A DNA stretch of 64,000 nt from Phaseolus vulgaris. Taxonomy: Eukaryota; Streptophyta; Magnoliopsida; Fabales; Fabaceae. The stretch lies in assembly GCF_000499845.2 (NCBI RefSeq), contig NC_023759.2, positions 46,718,672-46,782,671 on the forward strand, read 5' to 3'. A program made the position numbers and the translations under genes. Below are positions 35,855 to 46,970 of this stretch, one piece after another. The first letter of the stretch is position 1. Every line of letters begins with the position of its first letter. Below the pieces are notes generated by a model. It did not search any database. It was not told the origin of the DNA and saw nothing but the letters and a program-made list of their open reading frames with translations.

Positions 35855-38036
35855 TCATATAACGGACCACTTTCCCGGCCAGCAGCATGTTAATTCTTCC
35901 ATTCTATGTGAATCAAATTGCATTCTGTTTAAAGACAACTATGATAATGCCCTTCAGGTACGGTGAATTTGTTTTTAAAGTGCTTGAGCTCACAATTTTG
36001 CCTCCTTATTGAGAGGCAAGTTGGTATGACATTGTACAGCATAGCATCGTGTAAAACATAAATAGTAGTTAATCTCGCAGTGGCCAATTTTCTTTTTAAA
36101 AAAAGGAAAGTAGTTCTAGATAGACACAATCTTGCAGGAGGATACGAAAGACGAAGCAGAAGAGCAACTTGTATACATCCGAAAGTCATCAAGCATGTTA
36201 ATATTTTGTCAGTTTTTCTTTTTCTGTTCACCTCTTTACAAGCTAAATGCTTGCTTTCTGCCACTGTTTATATTCCGCGAGGGAGAAAATTTCAAAATTG
36301 TATAGTGATTTGGCCTTATGAGTATTTTACAGCAGCAAAGTTAAATGTTATTATTTTTATTTATAGGAATATAATATTTCATGGGTTTAAAAGTCGAAAC
36401 TTAGATTTTATGAAATGTTAGCTAAGTTCAAATTTATGTTTGTATTAAATATTAGTGAAATTCATTCATATATTTCAACTAGAAATCAGATGACAACGGG
36501 GAGATAGTAAAATGGGTTTTGCTAATATTAATATTCTTTTATATGTCTGTTTTTTCTAGAAAAGTAATAGCATTTATTACTGTGGAAAATAATTCTCCTT
36601 TTTAGCAAAATTATCTTTATTAAAATACTTAGAACGGAAATGTAAATATTTTTACTTTAGCATATTATTATTAATGTATTATTGAACTTTTATATTTTGT
36701 ATTAATTAGAATTTCTTTAGTATTAATTTTAAAGTACTTTATTTTATTTTATTGCAAGTACACGGACTAATCGAACTATTGATCTTTTTCATTTTCTTTC
36801 TTCATCTAGTGATAAAAGTGTAAATATTAGTGGCAACTAAAAGTTGAAGTTCTTTTTTGAAACAATTTTTCTTTTCATGTAACGATTGGATTAATCTGAA
36901 TATGCTATCAATTTTTGAAACAGCTTTTTTTTATTTTCAAATATTTTTTAATAAAATGAATGGAAATAGTGCATCAAGAGACAATTTCTTCATTTTTATA
37001 GGAACAACACTGATTATGACTTTGTTAGAGTTATAAATGATGATGTCTTTGTTGGATCCACATAAAATGAGATACATATATGTGGGACTTGGGTACAATG
37101 TTGCTTAGGAGAATATCCTAACTTATCATAAGAAACCTTTCTCCTTGTTCTTTGCCTTCTGTGTCAAAAAATTTGCATGGTAGTATTATTTTTATTTTAA
37201 AAAGTAAAGAAGTCGTGATTCATATACAACTTTCACTCAATTTATTAAAAGAAAATCATGCTATTTTATACACCACTTCTATAAAAAAATAAAAAATAAT
37301 TAATATTAAAATCGTGTTTTCAATGATAATTTTAGTAAAAAATCTAAGCAAAAATCATGTTTGACTATTCGATTTTTCCATTTCAAAGTCTCCATGCATT
37401 ATTTATCCATTTTTGTAAAAGAATATTTGTATTCATTTTGATAAATTTCCAAAAAAAATTACACCAAATCGGTATACGGAGCATGTACAAAATTAGATTA
37501 TATACAATTTAATTGTATGAGAATATATATAATATTATTTTTGTTATTAAATAATATGATCTTATAAAACTAAAAAATGATTATACTAACTTATCATTCT
37601 ATTAAATAGTTATTTTGTGTATTGTATTGTTTTAGATATTTCTTTTACGAAGAAAATGAAAGAAAAAGCTTTGTAAAAATATATATGAATACGTGGAAAC
37701 GAGAAATATTTAAAGTTAAATAGAATTTGAAATTGTTTAAAAAACCAACTGTAGAATTAAAACATACAGAAAAAAATATGGTATCAGTAATAATATTTTA
37801 TTTTAATCACTAAAGTATAAAAAAAGTAAAACATGGAATGCGTTTCTTGTATTTTAATTACAATGATATGCTTTTATTTAATACAAACGTTGCAATAAAA
37901 TTTTAAATATTTTTGGCTCCATGTTTTCCTTCAGACCAGATCTGTCTTTGTTAGAAACTATAAAATGAAAGCAACTATTAAGTAAATTAGTGGTCCAGAT
38001 CTATCAACTCCAGAATGTAGTAATTCAGCGGTCACG
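35855..38036. other. Spacer between the syntaxin gene and CSLD5
   Basis: The first few hundred bases are probably the syntaxin 3' UTR. The remaining ~1.7 kb is AT-rich; open frames at 35929-36264 and 36080-36421 show nothing recognisable. A TATA-like TATAAAAT lies at 37959-37966, upstream of CSLD5. Confidence 0.45.
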
Positions 38037-38042
38037 ATCTAT

Positions 38043-38079
38043 CGACCGTTGCATTTAAGTCTCAAATCGACCGTTGCAC
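38043..38079 (+). promoter_or_regulatory. Two MSA-like (M-phase) sites upstream of CSLD5
   Basis: The 12-mer TCGACCGTTGCA occurs twice, at 38043-38054 and 38068-38079, 25 bases apart and about 150-185 bases before the ATG. Its reverse complement contains CAACGGTC, the core of the mitosis-specific activator element (YCYAACGGYY) bound by MYB3R factors, with one mismatch to the full consensus. MSA sites work in either orientation. Arabidopsis CSLD5 is known to accumulate around cell division, so the location is meaningful. Whether the sites are promoter or 5' UTR is not clear. Confidence 0.5.
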
Positions 38080-38227
38080 CTTTCTTTGCTACTTCTACTT
38101 CTCTGCTTCTGCTTCTTTCTCCAATTTCAAATTCCACACTCTTAACAAGCTTATGTTGAGGCCATTGAGGATTTCCGTTTTCTCACTATTCCTTCTTTAA
38201 TCTCTCACGCCTTCTCATTTTAGCAAC

Positions 38228-41200
38228 ATGGTCAAAACGGCGTCGTCCCCTTCTTCCTCTCCGGTCACCATTACGGTGTCGTCCGGAGGACGACGCAGAA
38301 GCATGGGACTAACCAGTCCCGTTCCTCGCGCCTCAGTCTCCACCAACAACCCAACTTCTCCTCTCAGAGCTTCCGGCGGAGGTAGGAGACTCTCTGGCGC
38401 CGGCGCTTCCAAAGGCGGTGGCATCGAAGAAATGAACTCTGAGTACGTGTCGTACACCGTTCACATTCCCCCGACGCCGGACCGCAAGCCCCTGACAATC
38501 TCGGAAGACGGAAAAGGAAGCACGAGTTTCATCTCCGGCACGATCTTCACCGGAGGCTACAACTCCGTGACGCGTGGCCACTCCTCCGTGGAAATCGAAG
38601 CGCTGCCGAAATCGACGTCGGTTTGCGGAAATAAGGGTTGCGACGAGGAAGCAATGAAAGGCTTGTGTAATCCGTGCGAGTGCGGGTTCAAGATCTGCAG
38701 GGAGTGTTACTTTGAGTCTGGTGGGAACAATGGTGGAGGAAAGTGTCCTGGGTGCAAACTGCTTTATAAGTATGCGAGTGATGATGAAGATAATGAAGAG
38801 GGAGAGGGGTCTGAGGGTGATGATCAGCCTCTGCCTCTGCCTTCCATGGCGGAGGTCAAGTTGGACAAGAGGTTTTCTCTTGTGAAGTCCTTCAAAGCGC
38901 AGAATCATCCTCAGGAATTTGACCACACGCGATGGCTGTTTGAGACGAAGGGGACATATGGCTATGGAAACGCTGTGTGGCCTAAAGATGGTTACGGTGC
39001 TAACGGGTTTGGACCCCCACCGGATTTTGGAAAGAAAGCGAAGAGACCCTTGACCCGCAAGGTTGGAGTTTCAGCTGCTATTCTCAGCCCTTATAGGTCA
39101 GTTCAATTCTAAACCTTTTTTCACACTTTCTTTTCTGCATTCTCTCTTCACAACATGCTAATAGTGGTTGTACTTTTAAAAAAAAATCTTGATTCTTTCA
39201 CATACATGCGGGCTAAGGAATCAGACTGTAAACATGTTCAAGAGACTTAGTTTATTTATATGCTAACCATAGCATACCATGTTTCCATGTTTTAGTTCTT
39301 TCCTGCATTAACAATAAAAGGAAAAAGGCATTGGTTTGTATATCTATTATTTTTTATTAAAACATTTAAATCACATAGGATACTTGTGATTGCATCAGTG
39401 TTTAAAATATGGCAACTTATAACTATTTCTGTACTTGCCTATTTTGGTTGATGAATAAACTAGTTTCTAATGATTTCAGGATGCTTATTCTGCTGCGTCT
39501 TGTTGCTTTGGGTTTATTTCTTACATGGAGGATAAGACACCCAAACCATGAAGCGATTTGGCTGTGGGCAATGTCTATAACTTGTGAGCTATGGTTTGCA
39601 TTTTCTTGGCTTCTTGATCAGCTTCCTAAGCTGTGTCCCGTGAACAGAGTCACTGATCTATCTGTTCTGAAAGAGCAGTTTGAGTCTCCAAACCTGCGCA
39701 ACCCAAAAGGGAGATCTGATCTACCAGGAATTGATGTGTTTGTTTCCACGGCAGACCCTGAAAAGGAGCCTCCTCTTGTGACCGCCAACACCATTCTCTC
39801 CATCCTTGCAGTTGATTATCCAGTGGAGAAGGTTGCCTGTTACTTGTCTGATGATGGTGGAGCTTTGTTGACATTTGAAGCTCTTGCTGAGACTGCTAGT
39901 TTTGCTAGAATTTGGGTTCCTTTCTGTCGTAAGCACCATATAGAACCCCGAAATCCTGAAGCTTATTTTGGGCAGAAACGTGATTTCCTCAAGAACAAGG
40001 TCCGGTTGGACTTTGTGAGAGAGAGGAAAAGGGTGAAGAGGGAATATGATGAGTTCAAAGTGAGGATAAACTCCTTGCCGGAGTCCATTAGGAGAAGATC
40101 CAATGCTTACAATGCTCATGAGGAGCTACGAGTCAAGAAGAAACAGATGGAAACAGATGCCAATGTCTCCGAACCCGTTAAGGTTCCTAAAGCTACGTGG
40201 ATGTCCGATGGCTCTCATTGGCCAGGAACTTGGGCATCAGCGGAACAAGACCACTCGAGGGGGGACCATGCTGGCATAATTCAGGTTTCTAGACATCTAA
40301 AATATCATATTTTAGTAAATGTGTTTATTAAAATCACTGTACATGTTTTTAGTTACACAGAATCAAACGAATAAAATTTCTGTAGATATTTATACTAGAG
40401 ATTTTTTAACATTTTTATGCACCAGAACTAAAAAGTAAAATGACTAAATTTTAGTAGAGATAACACTTGAAATTTTAACATTTTTGTGGACAAAAACATC
40501 ATTAACCTTGTCCTAAATGTTAAAGGACTAACACTGAATCCTTTCTGGTATTTGTGTAGGCAATGTTAGCTCCACCAAATGCAGAACCGGAATTTGGTGC
40601 AGGAGATGATGGAGATAACTTGATTGATGCAACAGATGTTGATATTAGGTTGCCCATGCTTGTTTACGTGTCTCGTGAAAAGAGGCCAGCATATGACCAC
40701 AACAAGAAAGCAGGGGCAATGAATGCTCTTGTTCGCACCAGTGCCATCATGTCCAATGGGCCATTCATTCTGAATCTTGATTGTGATCATTACATCTACA
40801 ACTCCTTGGCTCTAAGAGAAGGTATGTGCTTTATGCTTGATAGGGGTGGTGATAGGATATGCTACGTTCAGTTTCCTCAAAGGTTTGAGGGCATTGACCC
40901 CAGTGACAGATATGCAAATCACAACACTGTGTTCTTTGATGTGAGCATGAGAGCTCTGGATGGCTTACAAGGTCCCATGTACGTGGGAACAGGCTGCATA
41001 TTCAGAAGAACAGCTCTGTATGGATTTAGTCCTCCTAGAGCCACAGAACATCATGGGTGGCTTGGCAGGAAGAAAATTAAGCTGTTTCTGAGAAAACCAA
41101 AGGTCTCAAAAAAGGAAGAGGATGAAGTTTCTGTGCCAATAAATTTTGATCATAATGATGATGATGCAGACATAGAGTCCTTGCTTCTTCCCAAAAGATT

Positions 41201-42335
41201 TGGGAATTCTACTTCTCTTGCTGCGTCCATTCCTGTGGCGGAATACCAGGGAAGGTTGCTTCAAGATTTGCAAGGAAAGGGAACACATGGAAGGCCAGTA
41301 GGTTCTCTTGCTGTGCCTCGTGAGCCATTGGATGCGGCCACTGTTGCTGAGGCAATAACTGTAATATCTTGTTTCTATGAAGATAAAACTGAATGGGGCA
41401 AACGAGTGGGATGGATATATGGTTCAGTCACAGAAGATGTGGTAACTGGTTACAGAATGCACAATAGAGGGTGGAGATCAGTGTACTGTGTAACCAAAAG
41501 GGATGCTTTTAGAGGATCAGCTCCAATCAATTTAACAGACAGGCTCCATCAAGTGCTTCGATGGGCTACAGGTTCCGTTGAAATCTTCTTTTCAGCTAAC
41601 AATGCGTTATTAGCTAGTCCTAGAATGAAGTTCCTGCAGAGAGTGGCATACTTAAATGTAGGAATGTACCCTTTCACCTCAATGTTTTTGATAGTCTATT
41701 GCTTTCTACCTGCGTTGTCTCTATTTTCGGGTCAGTTTATAGTCCAATCTCTCAGTGTAACTTTTTTAGTATTCTTGCTGGGTATCACAATCACACTGTG
41801 TTTGCTTGCACTGCTGGAGATCAAATGGTCAGGAATCACTCTACATGATTGGTGGAGAAATGAACAGTTCTGGCTAATTGGTGGAACAAGTGCACACGCT
41901 GCTGCTGTTTTACAAGGGTTACTGAAGGTAATAGCAGGAGTGGAGATATCATTCACTTTAACTTCGAAGTCAGCCACTCCAGAAAATGAAGAGGATGAGT
42001 TTGCTGACCTCTATGAGGTGAAGTGGAGCTTTCTAATGATCCCTCCCATTACTATTATGATGGTGAACGCCATTGGTATTGCTGTAGGAGTAGCTAGGAC
42101 CGTGTACAGTCCCTTTCCACAATGGAGCAGACTAGTAGGAGGGGTGTTTTTCAGTTTCTGGGTCTTGTGCCATCTTTATCCTTTTGCAAAGGGCCTCATG
42201 GGAAGAAGAGGAAAGATTCCTACCATCATTTATGTCTGGTCTGGATTGCTCTCCATTATTATTTCTTTGCTCTGGGTATACATAAACCCTCCTTCAGGAA
42301 GAACAGAAGATTATATGAATTTCAAATTTCCTTGA
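38228..42335 (+). CDS. CSLD5: Cellulose synthase-like protein D5
   Basis: Three coding exons, 38228-39096, 39480-40284 and 40560-42335, encode 1,149 residues. The N-terminal zinc-binding domain has cysteines at 133, 138, 147, 150, 152, 157, 160, 173 and 176. Two membrane segments (about 291-337) lead into the family-2 glycosyltransferase core: DDGG at 414-417, DCD at 632-634, TED at 849-851 and QVLRW at 889-893. Six further membrane segments fill the C-terminus. The closing [13 protein letters not shown] and the starting MVKTASS agree with Arabidopsis CSLD5 (1,181 residues), which it follows closely through the catalytic part. CSLD proteins make beta-1,4-linked wall polysaccharide (cellulose-like or mannan has been argued) in Golgi, plasma membrane or cell plate; CSLD5 is linked to cell-plate formation and is tightly cell-cycle regulated. 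The start is the first ATG after a pyrimidine-rich leader. Confidence 0.96.
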
Positions 42336-42530
42336 GTTTGTGGTAGACGAAGTTTCCTTGAGAGGTAGATGTGTATGTAGTAGATTAAATTCAATTATGA
42401 GTATAATTTTTAGTTTTTGATTTCTGATTATTTGTGACCTACCCTCAATGTTCTGTAGGTCAGATGAGAAATGAAGTTACTAACTTCAATATCTTGTAGC
42501 CTTGAATTTTACTGTTAAACATCTCAAATG

Positions 42531-43218
42531 ATTGAGATGGTCTCCTCCTCTTCATCTAATGCATGCTTACATTTCAATAATTGTACTTATAATTTCCTAT
42601 TCTAATTATAATTCACGCAGTCACTTTTTTACATTATATTTTTAGGAATGAACACATCATTTTTAGCTTTTTAGGTGAAACAATTAATTATCAAAACTTG
42701 TTAAACAATTAATAATCACATAATTAGACATTTTTTCATTTTTTTTGTTTTTTTTTTTATAATTTTAGGGATATTTTTTATATGTATAATTTTATTTTAA
42801 GTTTTTATTTTCTTAATTACTTTTGGGGATAATTATATTTTAAATTACATATTTACTTTTTTATATTATTGTTAAATATGATTGAGATGGTCTCCTCCTC
42901 TTCATCTAATCTAATGCATGCTTACATTTCAATAATTGTACCTATAATTTCCTATTCTAATTATAATTCACGCAGTCACTTTTTTACATTATATTTTTAG
43001 GAATGAACACATCCTTTTTAGCTTTTTAGGTGAAACAATTAATTATCAAAACTTGTTAAACAATTAATAATCACATAATTAGACATTTTTTTATATAATT
43101 TTAGGGATACTTTTTTATATGTATAATTTTATTTTTAAGTTTTTATTTTCTTAATTACTTTTGGGGATAATTATATTTTAAATTACATATTTACTTTTTT
43201 ATATTATTGTTAAATATG
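42531..43218. repeat. 350-bp tandem duplication 3' of CSLD5
   Basis: 42531-42880 and 42881-43218 are near-identical copies, both starting attgagatggtctcctcc and ending ttattgttaaatat. They differ by small indels, such as an extra ctaat in copy 2 and a shorter T run, and by a few substitutions. The high identity in AT-rich sequence points to a recent duplication. It may include the end of the CSLD5 3' UTR. No TG...CA ends or target duplication were seen, so it is not obviously a transposon. Confidence 0.88.
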
Positions 43219-45932
43219 GTTTGAAAAATCTATAATTATGATCGAAATTTTCTCAGGAAAGCTAGCTCGCATAAGAACGATATTAAACCGAAAGCTTATC
43301 AAATCAGAATTTGTATAAGAACCTTTTCATTTCCTGATTAGTAGGTGCCCAAGTCGCCACTAAGACATTGCATCTAACGGGATATAAGGCTCGTATTATT
43401 TATAGAGTTCACATTCATTATTTTATTTGCAAATACCTACAATTGAAATTAATTATATTAAGGTCAATAACTACTCATTTAACATAATTTTTTAAACACT
43501 AAATTCGAAAATATTTTTGTAAATTTTTTTATTTTTCATACAAACTATTCAATATATTTTTAAACTATTTAAATCAACAGAAACCTATAATGAACAACCA
43601 CTCTTAATAAGTATCTAAACTTTTACATACTCATGTCAATGATCACTTATTTAACATAATTTTTAAACACTTAAGTTGGTTACATGATATTATTATAAAT
43701 TTTATTTTATTCAATACATTTTTTAAAGTATATAAAATATATTTTTTATACTAAAATATTTTTATATTTTAAAAATGGAAAAATCTTTTACACGTGTAAT
43801 TTACTCTTTTCCAGTGATCATTCACATTCAAATGACTGTGTGACAGTGGAGTCATCACTACCTCGGGAATTTTTTGACTTATTCTTGATAAGAAGTTCAG
43901 GCAATTATTGATGTAATCTTTTTAACACTTAATTGGGACAAAAGACCTATTTCTCATTGGCCACAAAAACACAATGTTCCTCTTAAGTGACAATCTGGGT
44001 TGTCATTTTGCCATTCGAATATCGCACTATAATACATCCCAATGTTTGGCCTCATCTAATGCCCCCTCTTATGCTTATCTCCACATTTCATATCCGCCAA
44101 AACACGTACAAAATAAACCAAAAAGTCGTGTTTGCAAATTGTGATTATAATAATGCCAACTAAAAAGAAAACTGATCTTTCACCTTTTGCCTGTAGCTTT
44201 AGCTCCATCGATAGACATGTCCTAACCCTTCATTAGAATAGTACATTATCTTAATAACCTCAACGCAGATCTAGAGAGACTTTATTCCCCACTTTAACTT
44301 ATTACCATATTATTATATAGCAACAGCTAGCAATGCTGAAAGCCAACCACAATAGTTTTTATTTATTTATCATAAAACTGTCAATAAAAACCTTCAAAAG
44401 TTTAACTTTTAAAGTTTAATTCATACGGCAAGAAACTTTTGCGACAGAGAATTTCTAAATGCTAGAATTCTTAAAGCCTGCAAGTAAGCAATGGCCCCTT
44501 ACTTTCCAGTTTTCACAACGAAAATGTTTAAAAAAAGGGCAGATGTGAACATTAAGATTAACGGAATTGGACCCCGAAACATCTCAGTGACAGTGAGAAA
44601 ACACTTAACAGCAACAATGACTCCTAGACCCCTCATCCAATTCTAGCAGATGTAAAAATTGAACTTAATTTGTTCCACTCCTAGCTATCACAGCACAATC
44701 TTTTATGTAATTTTTTATTAATAAATGAAAGCATCGAACAAAGTCTGGATTGAGGAATAGGAGTAGGACCCAGTTTTTGTTTCATTAATTGTAGGATAGA
44801 AAAATGTGGGAAGCATAAATCCAATGATGGAAGAGAACACAGAAGACAGAGAATTGCCAGCTATGCATGCGGTGCAAGGGACAAAGCGAAAGTGACAAGC
44901 AATGAAAAAGAACGCAAAGGTTGAAAGATAGCTAAAATGTTCCGCCACTGCCACCCAAGCATGGTTTCCCCTTAGACTACCTGCCAACACAATCCAAAGG
45001 CAGAGGCTCCTTGGATTATTCTACTGCCTAATTTAGCAGCGTTGCCGGCCATATTGGATGCCTCATTTAGCCATCAACTTCTATTTTAGCCAGTAAGCAG
45101 CAGCACTCCCTCTCCCTCAGCATAGATACTATTTTACATGACTTATACTGTTTTTTATATTGAAGTATTGATATTTTTATTTAAAATATACCTTAGTTTT
45201 AATTTTATACTTCTTTAATTCAATAATCTACTTATATATTAGACCAAAATTAGACGTATCAATGTAAGAGTCGTAGAACATGATGATATATCATATGAAA
45301 AGATCATAAGATGTTAAATGATAAGAATAAAAAATTATTTTTCATAAAAAGGTTATACTTATATTAAAGTTAAATAAAAAATTACAAAAGTAACTAGAAG
45401 AAGATCTTCAATATACTATGATACGATGTTTAGTCTGTTAAGACTACTTCAAGCTCGTATATCATAAGTATTAATGGATTCAAGTTTTTCTTGTTTTTAG
45501 TTCTCAACTGTATTTTCTTTGCGAGAACATCTTTTTCAAATTCTGACTGTCAAATACTAAATGCAATGTAATACGGAATAAAATTGTTATTGGATACCAG
45601 GTCTATCTACTAAACTCCATTGGTATAGATTTAAGTATAAATAATCCTCACAACAATTTTCAGTTCACACTTGGGACCTAAATGTCACCAATTACTAAGA
45701 AATTAACAGTACACCACTTTATGTACAAGAAGAAATCGGGAGATCTAGTTTTTCTTTCTTTCATTTATTTTTATTTTCAAGTGAGGAATGACGGAAAAAT
45801 AATAGAATACAAATGACAGAAAAAGCATATACAGAAGAAATACAGAAATAATAACATCTAACTAGGGACAAATGATGACAGAGGAGAAAGAAATTGAGTG
45901 TAATACGTATGTACCAGGCAGCAACAATTTAG
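43219..45932. other. Spacer between CSLD5 and GATL
   Basis: About 2.7 kb, mostly AT-rich. Two similar segments at about 43455-43560 and 43640-43745 (both with actYatttaacataatttt) suggest another old local duplication. 43960-45130 is less AT-rich, but the minus-strand frame at 44718-44990 has no recognisable domain. The last ~200 bases are probably the 3' flank of the GATL gene. Confidence 0.4.
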
Positions 45933-46970
45933 TTAAGAGGGAGAGTGTGCGTACAAGTCAAAGGGAGCCCACAGAGAATCGAGAGGGCAAGGACGTTTGG
46001 AGTGTAAACGGAGCCAGGGTTTTCCACTACCGGACCAATGCAACAAACTAACCGGACCAGGGTGCAACCCACGGCAACTACCCTTCACGTTATCCCCGCC
46101 CAAACCGTGCTGGTTCCATCGGTGCTCAATGGGCGCCACGTGTCCCGCGAACACCAGCAAAAACGGCGGCAGCGAACCCAGCTCGTAGATCCGATCACTC
46201 TTCTGAATCTCCATCCACCTCTCGATTCTTCTCGTGTACCCCTCCTTCCTCCACTTCACCAGATCCATGACCATCACCCCCGTGTTGAAGTAACACGCCC
46301 TCCGCTGCGCGAACGTCCCCGATAAACTCGGCTCCGACCAGAACGCCGCCGTGAAGTACTTCGTGAAGTTCGCGTGGCAGTACTCCGGCGCGCCGATGGC
46401 GCGTGAGCCCAGACTCGCGCTCCAGAGCTTGGCCACGTCGTCCACCACCACAAGATCGGAGTCCAGGTAGATAACTCGCTCCACGCAACTCTCGAGAAGT
46501 TCGGCGAGGTAGTTCCTGGCGTAATTGAGAGGCTGCTCCAGCGCCTGGCGCACGGAGGAGGAGATCAAGTGGGAGACGGTGTTAGGATCGAAGTAATAGA
46601 CGTTGAATTTCAAGTGCGGGAAGGTGGACTCCACTAGGGTTTGAAGATTCGTGTCGGAGACGAGGAAATGGAAGAAGACGTTCTCCGGACAGAGGGAATG
46701 GCGGAGGATGGAGTGCACGGCGGCGATTGAACCGCGGAGATATTCGACGTCGAGAGTTATTGCGACGTGGACTAAAGAAGGGTCGCACCCTTTTGTTTCG
46801 TCGGGAACCCAGGCGCATTCGTGGGCATTACGGAAGGGAGGGGCTTTCCGGAAGGAAAATCGGTGGGAGGATCGAATTGCTTCGGATTGGAAGGAGGGGG
46901 AGAGAACGATAAGAACAATGACAAACATTGCGGCGGAGAAAAAACCCGAGAATCTCGTAATCCGAAACAT
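45933..46970 (-). CDS. GATL7: Galacturonosyltransferase-like protein, GATL6/7 type
   Basis: An intronless frame of 345 residues with a short cytosolic tail and membrane anchor (about 9-27), as expected of a Golgi type II protein. The family-8 glycosyltransferase domain follows: VHVAITLD (67-74), [11 protein letters not shown], the metal-binding DSD at 170-172, [52 protein letters not shown] and [10 protein letters not shown] (310-319). The N-terminus, with RFSGFFSAA and SEAIRSSH, is closest to Arabidopsis GATL7 as I recall it. GATL proteins act in the Golgi on pectin or xylan; the precise activity is proven for few members. The intronless form is usual for GATL genes. The start is the first ATG of the frame and fits the anchor. 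Confidence 0.93.
   Translation of the reverse strand: MFRITRFSGFFSAAMFVIVLIVLSPSFQSEAIRSSHRFSFRKAPPFRNAHECAWVPDETKGCDPSLVHVAITLDVEYLRGSIAAVHSILRHSLCPENVFFHFLVSDTNLQTLVESTFPHLKFNVYYFDPNTVSHLISSSVRQALEQPLNYARNYLAELLESCVERVIYLDSDLVVVDDVAKLWSASLGSRAIGAPEYCHANFTKYFTAAFWSEPSLSGTFAQRRACYFNTGVMVMDLVKWRKEGYTRRIERWMEIQKSDRIYELGSLPPFLLVFAGHVAPIEHRWNQHGLGGDNVKGSCRGLHPGPVSLLHWSGSGKPWLRLHSKRPCPLDSLWAPFDLYAHSPS

Noticed and set aside
42531..43218. LTR pair behind CSLD5
   Set aside because: The copies are directly adjacent, lack TG...CA ends and a target duplication; a plain tandem duplication explains them.
44718..44990. Minus-strand 90-residue frame
   Set aside because: No domain, promoter or splice support; hydrophobic by composition.
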